Below, piece by piece: positions 11,650 to 25,079 of a stretch of DNA of 64,000 nt. The notes beneath the pieces are model-generated. The model saw only the letters and a program-made list of their open reading frames with translations, did not search any database and was not told the DNA's origin. Each line of letters begins with the position of its first letter. Position 1 is the first letter of the stretch. The position numbers and the translations under genes were made by a program. The stretch covers positions 111,844,267-111,908,266 of the forward strand of contig OY282605.1 of assembly GCA_958298945.1 (NCBI GenBank), given 5' to 3'. The stretch comes from Atherix ibis (Eukaryota; Arthropoda; Insecta; Diptera; Athericidae).

Positions 11650-12900
11650 ACAAATAAAATAAAATTCTTAGGGAAAAAACTTAGTTCATTACTTTTCTGT
11701 CACATCTCATATATTATTTATGATATTAAACTCTTCATATTTTATCCCATAATTCATCAATTTATGCTCAAATTTATTATCTAAATCGCTTCATATACTA
11801 ATCACTTCGTACATAATTTGACCTACAAAAAGATTATTTCTTAAATATTTTTACTCATTTAATTTCATATTTGTACGTTTCTATATAAAATTTGTAGTGC
11901 TCATGAAGGTAATGCATAGCAACCAACAAAAAAAATAGATTTAATAGCAATTTAAAAGGTAAAAAAAACAACAGATAATCATGATTTATGGAAGTTTTGT
12001 AAATTTCGTATAATTACTAGTTCTTCACGATTCATTATAATTAAGACAATAATTCTATTGGTTGGATAGTCTTAGTAGTTATATGGGGCTCTTATTCTTG
12101 TAACTCCAGCCGTACGTGTTAAGGAATTTCTCATTTCACCTCTCTTTTTAGTTAAAAACATTAGGCACAAAAAATATTCTAAATAGCATAATTCCCACGA
12201 TTGTATTGGATTATGGCCCATAATCAAACCATCGATTCGATTAGATTCTGCCTGAGGCTTAAATCTGGAATAATTTTCTAATTAAACCTAAAGCGAAATT
12301 CATTATTGCACTTCAATTTAATTCCGTTTTACTATTTCGTAGACTGCTTACTCAAACTCATATTTTATTACTACTAATTCCATCGCCGTCAATATGACAT
12401 AATATTGAAGCTTAAGAAATGATTACTCTAACGAATTTTATTATTATAATATATGTGGTAAATTTTTAATATGATAATTATAATGAAATTGTAGAAATTA
12501 ACAGTAAAATTACACAAGAAACAAGCTGAAATGTAAAAATTTTGTAATTTTATTAGTGGAAGTTAAATTAAAAAATAAACACTAATGAAAAACAAATTGT
12601 GAACAGAATAGGAAATATGATATTTATTTATTAATTAGATTTTGTTATTATTGAAAATATGAAAATTATGGAAAAATTTATATTGTTTTTAAATAAAAAA
12701 TGGTTCATGTTTACTTACGCTAATGTTATAAGAAAAGCAGAGTAAATTATTATTTGAATAACAAACAAAAAAAATACCAAATTTTATCCAGTTTAATATA
12801 AATATTATAATATAAATAAGAATATAGTATATTTAGAATAAATTAAATAAATCCAAATGGAATAGAATTAACGAAAGCATATTCGTAGATTTTTATCCAG
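11650..12900. other. AT-rich spacer, nothing recognised
   Basis: Very AT-rich sequence with no open frame of note. Its last bases (TTTTATCCAG at 12891-12900) form a polypyrimidine-like tract and AG directly before the candidate exon that follows. Confidence 0.5.
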
Positions 12901-13020
12901 TTTCGAATTCTTTAATGACAGCCGCTATGGCTCAGCAGCGCAGAGGGACAACAGCAATAGTGGAAGCAGTTGTACCAATAGCAGCGGCTTACACTGTGCA
13001 ATAGTAGCGCAGCAGCAACA
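12901..13020 (+). CDS. Candidate internal (cassette) exon, Ser/Asn/Gln-rich
   Basis: A 120-bp GC-rich island lies in strongly AT-rich DNA. It is preceded by TTTTATCCAG, an acceptor-like sequence, and followed by GTAATT, a donor-like sequence. From 12902 one frame is open and reads FEFFNDSRYGSAAQ, a Ser/Asn-rich run and a short Gln stretch. Without the donor it would stop at TAA 13022-13024. The length is divisible by three. The composition resembles low-complexity coding parts of fly developmental regulators, but I do not recognise the protein. No flanking exon could be linked to it. Confidence 0.35.
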
Positions 13021-13024
13021 GTAA

Positions 13025-15805
13025 TTAGACTCGTAATGTTTGTAGTAAAATGGTTAGTTATGTTCTTGAATCAAGTTGGAGCCACCGAAAAAGATAGTAA
13101 GTACCTTCGATAGTTGGTATGAGCATTTTTGCCAATAATAAAAATAAAATGAAGAAAAATAAATGGAAAAAAGTACATCGATAGACGTTAATTTATTGTT
13201 ATTCAATGTTCTTTAAGTTATAGGACCTAACAGTTGATAGATACAAGCAATTTCTACCAGTTCAGAACCAGTTTTGCATTGAATCTTAAAAGAGTGAAGA
13301 GGAAGGAGTTTGTAAATTTTTATTGTGTATTTCTTATAATTTGGACTCTTTTCTAAGTTCTATAATATACATATGACTTTATAAATAAGAAAGGATTGAG
13401 GGGAGATTATAAATAGTTCAGGAAGGATAGTGGTAAAAAACATCGGAGTAAATGGTATTGTAGTGGCAAATACGCATAAGTAACTTTAGATCGAAGATCC
13501 CATACAGAAGGTAGTTAATCGGCCTGAGATCCAAAAGGTTGAATAGTACGCACTATACCACCTTATCACGTACCAAAAAGCTGATATCCGGGCATTAGTC
13601 AAGTACGAGTACGAGTAGATATATTTACGTACTTACATACGAACACACAATTGTACTTTGGTTCTTGGTTAGGGGCGATTATATCTTAAAGTGGCGCTTG
13701 AAACCGCATTCGTCCCCACAAACGGACAAGATATGTACTCCCCTTGCCGTTGGTAATAAACTGCTTACAGCTACGTACACTGACAGTGATGTCGCCATAG
13801 ACGCAATTTCAGCCTGCCTTGATCTGGGTACCTTTCTTTGTACGCACTCTAAGTACCACAGAGAGTAGGACTACCAATGGCGGTGTCGGTGGCCACCGAT
13901 AGTGCAGAACATTATCCGGAGAGCAGTGTACACAAATTCTGAAGCTAGAGACATCGTTTACGATGTTTATGATTGGTATTGGAGTTCTCAACAAAACGAG
14001 TGGCGCCAACAAGATATATGTCGACAGATGATTATATTACCGGTAAAAAAATGTACCTGCGTCTATAAAGTCACCATCATCAACCTGTGGCAGATCGCCG
14101 CAATTTACCTCAATAACCTTTCAGGCCGGACTTTGGCGCACTTCGACTTTTGCTTCATTTCAGATCAGTGGAGCTCGGTTCAAAGCAATTTAGTTCAATT
14201 CACCAACCATGCGAACTGAAGGGAATAGGGACGCGTAATGTGCATATTCCAATTCGAATTGGATCCAATGCGGACCAGCACAGCTCAGATAGATGCATTA
14301 ATTATTGGAAGAAGTTATTTTCTGTGTCAAGATCAGTGAACCTTGGTCGGGGATTATTTTTAGAAAAAACACATTCTCATTTGTCCCCAACGGAGGGGGA
14401 TGCAAAATTGAAATTGCACGTAAAATTTATGTTCTCTTAAAAATAAACCTTTACAAATGCCTATCGTTTGGAAATGGATGGGCATTCAGTCGAGTCGGGC
14501 CCGATTCTATGCTGTTCTCTGCTAATGACATTTGTACGACTGTTCACATTTGAAAGCGTTTGCAGTTCTGTCAGAACCTTGGCGATTCTTCCATGTAGCT
14601 GTTGGTGCAATAATACTTAAATAGGAAAGAACATGTTCACTATTTAATAGACTAACAGATCTAACTGATTTGGAGTTGAACACACATGCATACATACAAA
14701 CTTGCACATTTAACTTAACATATGTTCTGACTTCTGAATTTTCAGGTATTGAATCTTTATAATCATCCGCGTCTCGTCAAAGTTTCCCTTCTAAGGGTTG
14801 TATCTCCTCTCCATCCTCATTAGATCTTTCATTTATGATCGAGTTACTTCTTAATTTTTCTGTGTTGTTTTTAAATTTAAACTCACGCTTGATCGCACAA
14901 TAATTCCTATTTGATTATATCCATTTTTATGCTCCCGAGTTAGTCGAGCATCTTTATTGACGATCTTATTCTTTTGATTTTCTCGATTAAATACAACAAA
15001 ATATATAAAATCTTTTCAAAGGCAGCGATAACTAAATTTTTAAGTCATTCAGATTGATAGTATCATTTAGTGAAGTCAAACACGTATTACCACTTATCTT
15101 TTATAGATTTGCCTTCGAAATGAATACATTGAAATGGGACAAAAAATTATCAAACTAAATTTTTCAATTGTTTACTTTATTGGAAAAGGGCCTAAAATGG
15201 TAGGAAATTTTTTTAATTTAATCCTTTTCACTTACTTTGGCTATTCAGAATTTTTTCATCAGCAGTAATTTATGCCGCCGTGTATCCTGGTCGATAGTAT
15301 GGTTTTTTTATGATCCTTTTCATGGTATAAAAACTAAAGAGAATCTCTTGTTTAAGAAGATGAGACTAGATATGAGCAAATGTTGACGATTAAAATTTTT
15401 TTCCCAACATTTCTGACGTTAACGACATTTTCCAAACTCAAATCTTAACCATCAGGAACGTAAATGTGTTTACTTAACTTTTACTCTCCGTGTAAACCAT
15501 ATTCTCCTACATGTCTTAGGGCAGTAAGATAGCTCAAGACACTACAATTTGATAGCTAGGACTGTATATCGATGGAATTAACATATAAGACTCAACTTCG
15601 ATTTAAAGACAAACATTCTGAACGTACTTTTATGCAATGCCATGCTGAAACCTAGAAAAGTAATAAAATTTTTTTAAATTAATATTATCCCCCTCTAAGT
15701 AGTACTCTTATCGGCAGTGCCAAGATGGAGTCGTTTCTAAATTTATTTATCTTGGGTTACACGGACTTAGATCAGGTAAAAAGGGAGGCAGGGCAAACAC
15801 AAAAA
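13025..15805. other. Mixed spacer with an unexplained GC-richer block
   Basis: The first part and the end are AT-rich. From about 13640 to 14600 the GC content rises clearly and several short open frames overlap (13665-13868, 13902-14219, 14150-14553), but none matches a family I know and no frame dominates. It could be an eroded transposon, UTR sequence or regulatory DNA. Confidence 0.4.
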
Positions 15806-15809
15806 ATCC

Positions 15810-15870
15810 CATTAGCTTCAATATCATTCGACGGTCTATTCATTAGCTTCAATATCATTCGACGGTCTAT
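15810..15870 (+). repeat. Perfect 30-bp tandem duplication
   Basis: The 30 bases at 15810-15839, beginning CATTAGCTTCAATATCATTC and ending GACGGTCTAT, recur exactly at 15841-15870 with one T between. Period is 31 bp. The perfect match suggests a recent local duplication. Confidence 0.95.
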
Positions 15871-15889
15871 CCTTAAAAAATACTTTTCC

Positions 15890-16700
15890 TTTTTAAATAA
15901 CAATATCTTAATTTCTAAAAGTAAATTATTCAAACCCATTTGGACTTATGAAACAGAACAGATATCCTTCTAAACAATAATATCTTCATTTCCAAACAGA
16001 AACTTTTGGCTTTTTTGAATAAATTAACCAAAATTGATCCCAAGAGAGTCATTTAAACCATTTTACACTCTTTCAATAATGATAATTTAATTTGTTTAAC
16101 ATTAAAATTAAATTTAATTATTTCTAAAAAGGAGATTTTAGTATTTTCGAACTTGTGAGCGAGTTTTAATAACAATATCTTTATTTTCTAATAAAAGTTT
16201 TTAAAATCCATTTGAACTTATGAACCATAATTGATTCCTTTCTATAAAGTTATATTTTCGTTTTAATTAGAAGCTTTTTAAGAAGTTCATGCACCCAAAA
16301 GCATCCAATTTTTGATAGCAATATCTTCTTTTATTCAAAGAGAGTCTTTAAAATCTATTTGGAATTAATAACCAGAATTTATTATTTTCTAAATAACAAA
16401 AAAATAGGAAATTTTTCATTTGATCGATCAAAATTTTTGATAAAAATATTTTCGTTTTTATAGGGAAAATTCTTCTAACCCCATGTATACGTAGACTTAT
16501 AAATTGATCCCCATTGAGTAACAACATTTTTGCTTGTTATTATTTCTCTTATTTCAGAGAAGAAAAAATTTAAACTTACACAGACATATAGGCACAAATA
16601 GATTATTATTTCTAAATTTGTATACTTTTGAGGTATTTAACAGCTTGGAAAATAATAAATTTTGAACTTATGAACAAAATTTGTTTATTTTATTGAAAGC
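15890..16700 (+). repeat. Decayed tandem repeat block
   Basis: Two motifs recur in order with drift. One is AACAATATCTT followed by an A/T-rich AAAAG tail, near 15898, 15974, 16168 and 16319. The other is TTTGGACTTATGAA or close variants, near 15940, 16208, 16350 and 16664. The spacing is irregular, so this reads as an old array of a unit of roughly 75-150 bp, now heavily mutated. Confidence 0.55.
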
Positions 16701-19700
16701 AACATACTTTTGGGAAATTAGACTTTTATGCAAAAACTAACTTATTAGGAAAAGAAGAAAAAAAGTTTTATGAGTAATAATCTACCATGGCACGAGGTTT
16801 TGCACAATCCCTTTTCGACCTTAAACAACCAATATTGACTTACACAAAATAAAAATATTAAAGACTATTTATTTTGTAGCAGATTATTACATGAAAGAAA
16901 AACTTTTAAAAAAATCTATTACGAAATAAAGGATAATAAATTAATCTATTATCAAAGAGTAAAGAATAAATTTAATTTATTTAAAATTAAAAACAAAACC
17001 TCCAAAATTTAGACTTGAGAATTATGTCAAACAAAAATAAAGAAACTTACGGAATGCTTCGATTTGGAGAGTTTCAAGAGAGTCCACATACAAAACTGAT
17101 ACGGTTTTTCCTAATATTCAATTTTAATATGTTTTGTTAATTAGAAAAAAAAAATCATTTTGTTTTTGTTTTCTTTTTTATCAAGAAAACTGGATTTTAT
17201 TAGTTAAATATTTTGGCAGATTTATTATTTAGATTGAACATTACCCTAAAAACTATTAATAACAGTTTATAATTATTTATTCTCTTTTAAGAAATTAAAG
17301 TCATTTATCCGCTATTTGATAAAAATAGAAACTTTTTCGTAAAAAACACTATCAGTCAAAAGCTTTTTGATAAAAATATAGCCCATATGAATTTTTAATT
17401 TTTCTTTTTAAAATGTCTTTGTCTGCATAACCTAATAATTCCTATAAAAAAAATATTTATTTCGCATAAACAGATTGTTTTCTTATTAAATGGAAACAAA
17501 AACAATAACATTGAATGGAAATTGAATCAAAATTAAGTACTCATTCAAATCGTAATTCTTATCAGTTATTAAATACTGCAATTACTGTACTCGAACATCT
17601 TTGTTTATGGTCTTTATTTTTTAATGTAGTTTTTTTTTCTTTAAAGATAAATAGCACATTTAAGAGAGTATATCTAAATGTCATCTTTGAACGAGTATAT
17701 TCGTAATTTGAGTATAAAATGAAAAGAAGATTTACAAAGAATAATAAATAAATTCAGATAATCTATAATGATATAACCTACTTTTTCTATGTTACAAATT
17801 CTGTAATATCGTTTTGGCTTTGGTTTGTTTTTATTATTTTTTTGTTTAAAGAGCACATTACAAGTGTACAAGAATATACTCAAAATAATGAATTTTGTGT
17901 ATGTCTTTAAGTTAGATTCACTTCGAACCTGACTCCAAGTCAAGAAAGATCACCTCGAACTTGAAATTTAAATACGTAAAATTTCTCCTCGCATAGTGCT
18001 TGATTTCAATGCCAAATTTGAAGTACGAATACACAATATAACCAATATCTTCCAAGATAGAGAGATCGGAGACCGGTAAATATTAGGAACGATAATTGAA
18101 TTGATTGTACAATAAAAAGAGAATTTTGCAATTGCAATTATTTTGACCTACCAACCGAAAGTTCCGAATTTAAATTTTGCATGCCGGCACTAATTCTATG
18201 ATTTATAGGACATCTCTGAGACGAACAACGGACGACGATTCAGTTCATTCGAGTATTCATTTTCTTTACAATTTTTTTTATTTTATTTATAAATTTGTTT
18301 TTTATTTTTTTATTTTTCTTCTATAAACGTATATATAGAAGTATAAAAGTCAGTACGGGGGAGAAATTGTTTTAATAAAAGTGTAATTATTCAAGTTTCT
18401 TCAATTTTCTGCTATTCTTTAAAGAGAGTTTATATTGGAACTTTCTTGAGTACAATAATCACTTTCTACAGTATAACAAGAAAGACCTGACCAACTTGTA
18501 GTGGCAAGTAGAACAGCAGAAAATAATTTATTTTATTTTAGTCGACTTTTTTTCTGAAAAACTAACATATTTTTATTTTGTTTTTTTTTTTTTTTTTTTG
18601 TTAGCTGAAAGATTTTTTTTCTAGCAGTTTAACTCTCGATCTTCTGCTTGAAAAATCTGTGAAATTTTCTGTTAAATTTATTTTCATACAAATCTTTTTA
18701 TTTTGATTTTTTATTATATTTAAGTATTTGTTATATTTTTTCCCCCTCATTTATTTTATGTACTTTTGAAGAATTTCTGTACGATTTTCATTATGAAAAA
18801 TTAAGCAAAATCGACTGCATCTAGTGTGCATCAAATGAGGAATTTTCGATAGTGTTGACCCCAAAAAATATCTAGCATGGACATGAGTATATCGGTTATG
18901 CTAAATTCTTCCGTTGATTTTTTACCAATTTCTGAAATATATATATTTTTTTATTTTAATATATTTTAATTCTGCTTATTAAAAAAAATTGAAAAAAATT
19001 CGAGAATATTTATGATTTGCTTATAAATTTATTTATTTAAATTTTATTTGATACTGTATTTTTTTATAAATTTTGTTTATTTTTTATAAACAGTAATAGT
19101 AACAGCAACGGAAAGTTCATTGTCAACTTCGAAAAATATTCGTGCTAACCGAATAGTGGCATCGCATTGTCACTATTTCAGGATGTGAAAGTGACTCGTT
19201 CACAATTTGTGGATTTTAATTTGCCCAGAATCGATTGTTTTACTTATTTTCGTTTAAAATTATTCGTGAAAATTAGTATTATCATTAATAAACTAACTAT
19301 TAATAAATAAATAAAGACACGTTTATTTTTCGAATTCCATTCCATAATAAGTTTGTACCACTTCTGCGCTTCAAGAATATCAAACACAGGGTGTATCCAC
19401 TAAAAAACTAAATGATATAAAATAAAAATAACTAAATGATATTAAGTAAAAATTTAAAAATATAAATAATAGATTTTTTCCACTGTATTTTCCACTGACT
19501 CTTTAAACGTCAGATTTTGGTTCGAATGTACACCTTAAGCAGCCACACAAAAATAAGTCTGATGCCCTCAAATCAACTGAACTCGAACACCAAAAAAATT
19601 TCCAATTTTTGAATTTATACGTCCACTGAAAATTTTTCACAAGTTTATTTGTTAATGTACTTGTTTAAATGAAAATTATCAGGGGCATAGTGCGCTTGAG

Positions 19701-22700
19701 GTCCGTTCCTGGAAGATCACCGACTGATCTAGTTACCTCAAATCGGGCGATCAGGTTTCGAATCATGGTATCGCTAGGTAATACTCTAACATTGAAATAA
19801 TGCCAGTATTTTCGCTGTGTTTAAATATTTTGATCTTTCACTAGAATAGAATGAGTTTTACTATTGTAGTTGCTGCATATCAAACGTAGCTATTTTAATC
19901 TCCAAAAGATCCTCTATAACCTGCGAAAAGAATAAAAAAATGGACAAGTTATGAATTTTCAAACCCTCCAGCTTTTAAGTGGCCACCCCTTCTAAACTGT
20001 CAAAATCAATAGACAGATATCAAAATGGCGGCCTCTTACACTGCATTCCGTTCTGTATGACACCATCTTTAAATAAATTTGAAATGAAAATAGCGGCCCG
20101 ATTTGCAATTTGTTTAGAGCAAATTTCGTAATTCAAAATTATCAGAGAGAGACATCTGGTATTCTTCTAATGTACTAAAGCAAGATTGATCTGTGAAGTT
20201 GATTGCAAATATAGTTTTTAACTTAATATACCTGAGTAGATTAAATTTTCTAGTATAAGTGCATTTTTGATTTATCGAATACCGCTCCATAAGAAATTTG
20301 CGCCGCTTTATAAATGCTAAAAATAACCAGACCGCACGGATTTTCAAAGTTCTGAATCGATATAAGCCTACTTTTTTTGAGTAAATCCTTTTGATCTAGT
20401 AATAAATTCACCTTTATCCAGTATTGCATAAGGACATGGAACCATTATTTTAGATGGGATTAAAACAAATTGACTAACCATTATAGTCTGCGTTAAAAAT
20501 GCATCATATTGTGTGATTAAAGCAAATTAGAGTCACTTTACATTTTGAAACTCTTAAATTTCTACGTATTTCTTCTCAGAACCACTAGTGTTATTGATTT
20601 TTTTAGAATTTTAAAATCTTGAATAATAATTATTTTTTATAGAAAATACAATTTAGTGACTATATGTAAAAAAAAAATAATTTCCATTTTTTTTAATTTC
20701 GAAAAATGAATTTAGCGACCCAAACCATTGCTCGTGAATTACGAAGTTTGCTGTAAAAGTTTTAGAAATCGGTAAGTTCCAATAGTGTCTTATATATGAC
20801 CAGTACATAAATTTGAAAAGCACTGCGGCTATATGATTTTTATCGAACTTTAAAACTTTTAAATGTCAAATAGTTTTATAATAACATTGGCATAAATATA
20901 ACGGTTATACAATAAAAAAATTTATTAGAAAATTTTTCGAGCAATAATATTTAATGATTTGAAAACTGTTTATCGTAAAAAGCGTGTATGGAACGTCTGA
21001 ATTAGGCATTCGGTGGTGAGGCTCTGTTTATTGTTGGTTTTATGAAGTTGTTTAGTGATTAGTTTCCTTGGAGAACGTCAATTTGACATCTGTGATAGCT
21101 TAGAGCATCGATGCTACGCAGGAATTGGTTTGAAAAGGACAGAAATATCACTTACATTTAAAAGAGATTATCGTTTATTCCGTGACGATAATAGACCAAT
21201 TCCCTTACAGAATAAAAGGACAATTAACCCCTGAAGGGTTTACAATGAATAACCTACCAGAAGTTGTTCGCGAGCTAATGAAAAATTATCCCAAACTTCT
21301 TTCCCAGCACAAAATTGGAATTGTTGATAACATACATTCACATTATGTTTTCAATTTATCACTAAATAAATTTTATACGTTTTCAAACATCTAAACTAAA
21401 ATGCATAATATGCGTTTTGTATCGTCTGAACATGCTATGGAAAGATATATGACCCATATTTTAGAATATTACCTTTTGAAAGGTAGACTTTTCTTAAGGA
21501 CTTTCTTGAACGAATTAAAAAATGTAGTAAAGCCAATTGTTCGTTTAATTTTACTTTCTGAATCTTCTTGCAGTAGCCTTTATTAAATTTATTTCAATTT
21601 ATTATACAAATAATACTTTGGTGACGACTTAATAGTTGATCTACTCGTATACGAATTCTTATACGTGAACATCTTTGGTTAAATTTAGAAAAATAATTAA
21701 TTAAATATTTTTCTTTTTAATATTTTTTTCTACTTTTTTTACTAGTTCTATTTTTATCCAAGTTTAGGTTTTTTTTACACCGAAAAGCCTTTATAGGTTA
21801 ATCACATACTAAAACAAAACTATTATTAATTTTGCGATAATGCTATAATAATATTTTAATAAATAAATTGATAATAAAAAATAATTGATTATTTATTAAT
21901 TAAAATATTTTAATATTTTTAGCACTTTATGAATTTTGGATAGTCTCAAATTGCCTTACATTCGCTTCGGGCCTGATTATTATTAAATTGAATACTTTTA
22001 AAAATACGTCCAAATAACCATACACATACATATCGATATACACACATCTCCAGACAAATATTTCGAGTGACTCGATTCTAGGTTGAGTACCTTCTATGAT
22101 GACCATATACCTGAACTGATCGGTCAATTGAGTACTCGTGTACGTACTGATCTTATTCAATACTCTACATTTGTATCTATTCGTAATTGTTGTTTGCATT
22201 TACAGATTTTTTTGTTTTTCTTGAATTTTATAGAAAACGAATTTTTATTGCTTTTGGTTTGCTAACGAACAAAATTAAAGACAAAACATGTTTAAAATTG
22301 AGGCGTTTGTACGTAGATGTATTAGAATCATTATGTATACAAGTCAGGTGAAATCAAGTTCTTGTCTTTAGAAGTGTAATTCTTAAAGTCAGATCTAGAA
22401 AACAAAAGGGCCTGTTTGCAAAAAATTACAATAAACATCTTGAGAACATTAAAAATCTAACTTCTGAAAGAAAATACATACGCACATAGTGGCGAATAAA
22501 GCAATGAAGATAAGGACATTGGTGTGATGACAACAAGATGAAGATAGAGTTGAATATGCCGATGGCTGCCATTGTACTTACTCTTTAATATAGGAAAATA
22601 GCCATCACAACCACAATCCGAGTATACTCGTAGAATGCAACAATGAACCACATAACCCAACGTAATATTGGCGACGATCACTATTAAAATCCAACTGGAT

Positions 22701-22728
22701 ACGTAAAAGTTTTTAAAAAAAAAAACAC

Positions 22729-22764
<36 letters not shown>

Positions 22765-24090
22765 CCCTCTCCTATAGTCTACAAATCACATGTAATTGAA
22801 TAAAAGTTCATAATGAACTCTGTATAAAAAACTGAACGGACTGATTGGTTATTTTTTTGCAAAATTGCTCAAATAAACTTTTATTTGCAAATGGAATTTC
22901 TTTTGTTGCTGCTATTCCACAAATATAAGAAAAGATTGCCAATCAAAGGCACATCAGAAGAAGTAGAAATTGGAAAATAAACAAAATTTTAAAAAAAATA
23001 TTATTTTCAAAGAATTTACCATAAAAAGATGCGGAGAAAAAACTCAACAGAAAAAATTATGTTACAATAAAATTAGCTAAGAGAGAGGAACTTTTGATGT
23101 AAAGAAATCTTACTATTATCATTATTATTCTTGTTACTATAATTTTTCGACTCATTAGCTTTTATAAATTGTTGGGCACTTGCCAAAAAGACATCCTCAT
23201 TTATTTATTATTTATAATAAATATAGATACTCTAAAATGTATATAATTTGTCGTTAAAAACCTTGCCTAATTATATTTATTCTTAAAAAATTTAACAATA
23301 AATATAATTTTAAACGTTTACCAAAAATTTATAAACTTTCTAAATAGTATTAAAAATTATATTTCGCACGAAAAAAAAAATAAAAACTTTTGCATGACAT
23401 TTTAGAACAGAATATTTACACTACAAAATGATATCAAAGGCGATACTCATAATTATAAAAAAGAACCAGAGGTTTAAACTCCAGTTTTAATAATTTATAT
23501 CTCCTTAACCTCCCAAACTATCTGAAAAGAAAATCAAAGATTGTTTTTCAAGCGTAATCAAAATTATTGAGTAAATGTTTTTCAAGCGTAACCCTTATAT
23601 GACTGTTAAATCCAATAAACCCATGCACTAACCCTCGTTATACATTGCTAGCTTAATTACTTAAACAGCTTTTGTTTCAAGTATATGCTAAAAGAGCTTT
23701 TATGAAAACGATAATAGAGCTTTCTATAATGTTAGCTGTCAAACCAGTTGACATCTGTCAAAAAGTTTTTAATGATTTTTACTCAGTATACGAGTAGTTC
23801 GCCATTTTATCTTGAAAAGATTTACGCTTGAACCGTGTTTCGAAATTAGCCAAATTAAAATAGTATATAAAACGCAAAATTTTATTTAAATGATGAGCCT
23901 CATTTTTCAATCAATGGTTTGCTTAATAAGAAAAATAATAGCTTTTCCACTAAGACAAATCCACAAGAGGTCACATGTGCATACGGCATTGGTCAGTGCT
24001 TAATTCTTCAGAAATTAGGCCGGAACTCACATTATGATCAATTGACAGCACTACCGAACCATGATCAATAGTTATTTCCTTGAAAGCCGA
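16701..24090. other. Long AT-rich stretch, no supported gene
   Basis: Nothing conserved is visible. Simple sequence includes a poly(T) tract near 18577-18600 and (AAT)n at 22730-22763. Open frames such as 21182-21394 (which begins with GTG, not ATG), 22083-22265 and 22457-22681 have no recognisable domain. This could be intergenic DNA or a giant intron. Confidence 0.5.
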
Positions 24091-24094
24091 GCGA

Positions 24095-24370
24095 TATGGA
24101 GTTACAGTAAAATGGAGCTATTGTCCATATACCTCTCGAAACCATTGATTAATTAAAGTTACGATTTGGCAACAATGTAATTTCACGTAGTGGACTTGGT
24201 AATTGGTTATTTCTTATAAGAATATGTGATTGATAAACTGAGCTTTCTCAGAACACCCCAAATGGACATATACCCAAAATCACTTTTCAACACCAATGGC
24301 AAGAAGCTGTTTTGCGTATTTGAAATATCTTTAAAAAAATTATAAGCTTTTTAGAAAAAAAAACACCTAA
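24095..24370 (+). pseudogene. Possible mariner (rosa-like) relic
   Basis: A broken plus-strand frame reads HIPLETID then LKLRFGNNVISRSG. This resembles the stretch just before the third catalytic Asp in rosa-like transposases, where the pattern is ID.L...FG..VISR..D..WPPRS. The expected WPPRS block does not follow cleanly. It is only a weak match. Confidence 0.3.
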
Positions 24371-24454
24371 CATTGTGCATAGTGATTCAGGTTCGAAATT
24401 TGGCTCAGACAATTTCGCGAATGATCAAGGTGCAGAATTATAAAAGTCTATAAC

Positions 24455-24575
24455 TGCTCTTAGTTGCTTTGAAAGAAAAGTCCTTGGCAAGATGTATGGT
24501 CCTGTCCGAGAATATACGTGGAAGCATCCACTACCGTCTACGGCGGGCGTCCCAGTTGTTGGTTGTCCAATTACG
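24455..24575 (+). pseudogene. LINE fragment with FERKVL-GP motif
   Basis: The frame reading LSCFERKVLGKMYGPVRE is open for about 40 codons. Near the C-terminus of many insect endonuclease-reverse transcriptases the pattern L.(C/V)FERK(V/I)LRKIFGP is common, and this fits it well. Only this small piece is present; the next retroelement fragment, of a different type, begins about 70 bp downstream. Confidence 0.55.
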
Positions 24576-24639
24576 AATGATGAGGTTCAGCATCTTAGTC
24601 CATGCCAGCGGCGTGTACTGGTCCTGAACCAGAATGTAT

Positions 24640-25079
24640 GAAATTTGGCAACATCGATGGGATAAGAGTGTGTATGGCAGATGGACACACATGTTTTTAC
24701 ATCTGCGTATGGGTTTGAATTTGGTGTGTACCTTGGGTATTTACTCACGGGACACGGCAATATGAATGGGTTCCTGCATAGGCATAGTCTAGCTGTGGAG
24801 GTTAGATGCCCTTCTGGGGCGGCGGAGGAGAGTGTCAAACACCTTCTCACTGAGTGTGGCCTGTACGGGGATTTGCGTGACTTAGGTGCATGTGGAATTG
24901 TGGTGAATGATGAGAGAGGTATGAAAGCCTTAATAGATTTGCCATGGCACTATTTGAGAGGAGAGCGAGACTGGTGCGTGAATGAGTGTGTGAATGACAC
25001 GCAGGGTGGCTATAACCGGATGAAAGACCAAGGTCGATTCCTGTTGTACTTTTGGGTCTTAGCGAACCCGTTTACCTAA
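24640..25079 (+). pseudogene. R1-like retrotransposon relic, ORF2 C-terminus
   Basis: Two frames are needed. The first gives WQHRWDKSVYGRWTHMF (24648-24700), the standard W(Q)..W....GRWTH block of R1-type elements. A frameshift then leads to LLTGHGNMNGFLHRHSL, then RCPSGAAEESVKHLLTEC, the expected zinc-knuckle region (LTGHG..YLHRF...CP.C....E...H.L..C). The frame stays open to TAA at 25077-25079, so the natural C-terminus appears preserved. No upstream RT domain remains. It is 5'-truncated and frameshifted. Confidence 0.75.

Noticed and set aside
13990..14030. TGGCGCCAAC, similar to a retroviral-type primer binding site
   Set aside because: No long terminal repeat, polypurine tract, gag or pol similarity is visible on either side, so ten matching bases are not enough to call an LTR element.
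21182..21394. 70-codon plus-strand open frame
   Set aside because: It begins at GTG, not ATG, has no recognisable domain, and no splice signals join it to the next frame at 21401-21586. Chance is the simplest explanation.
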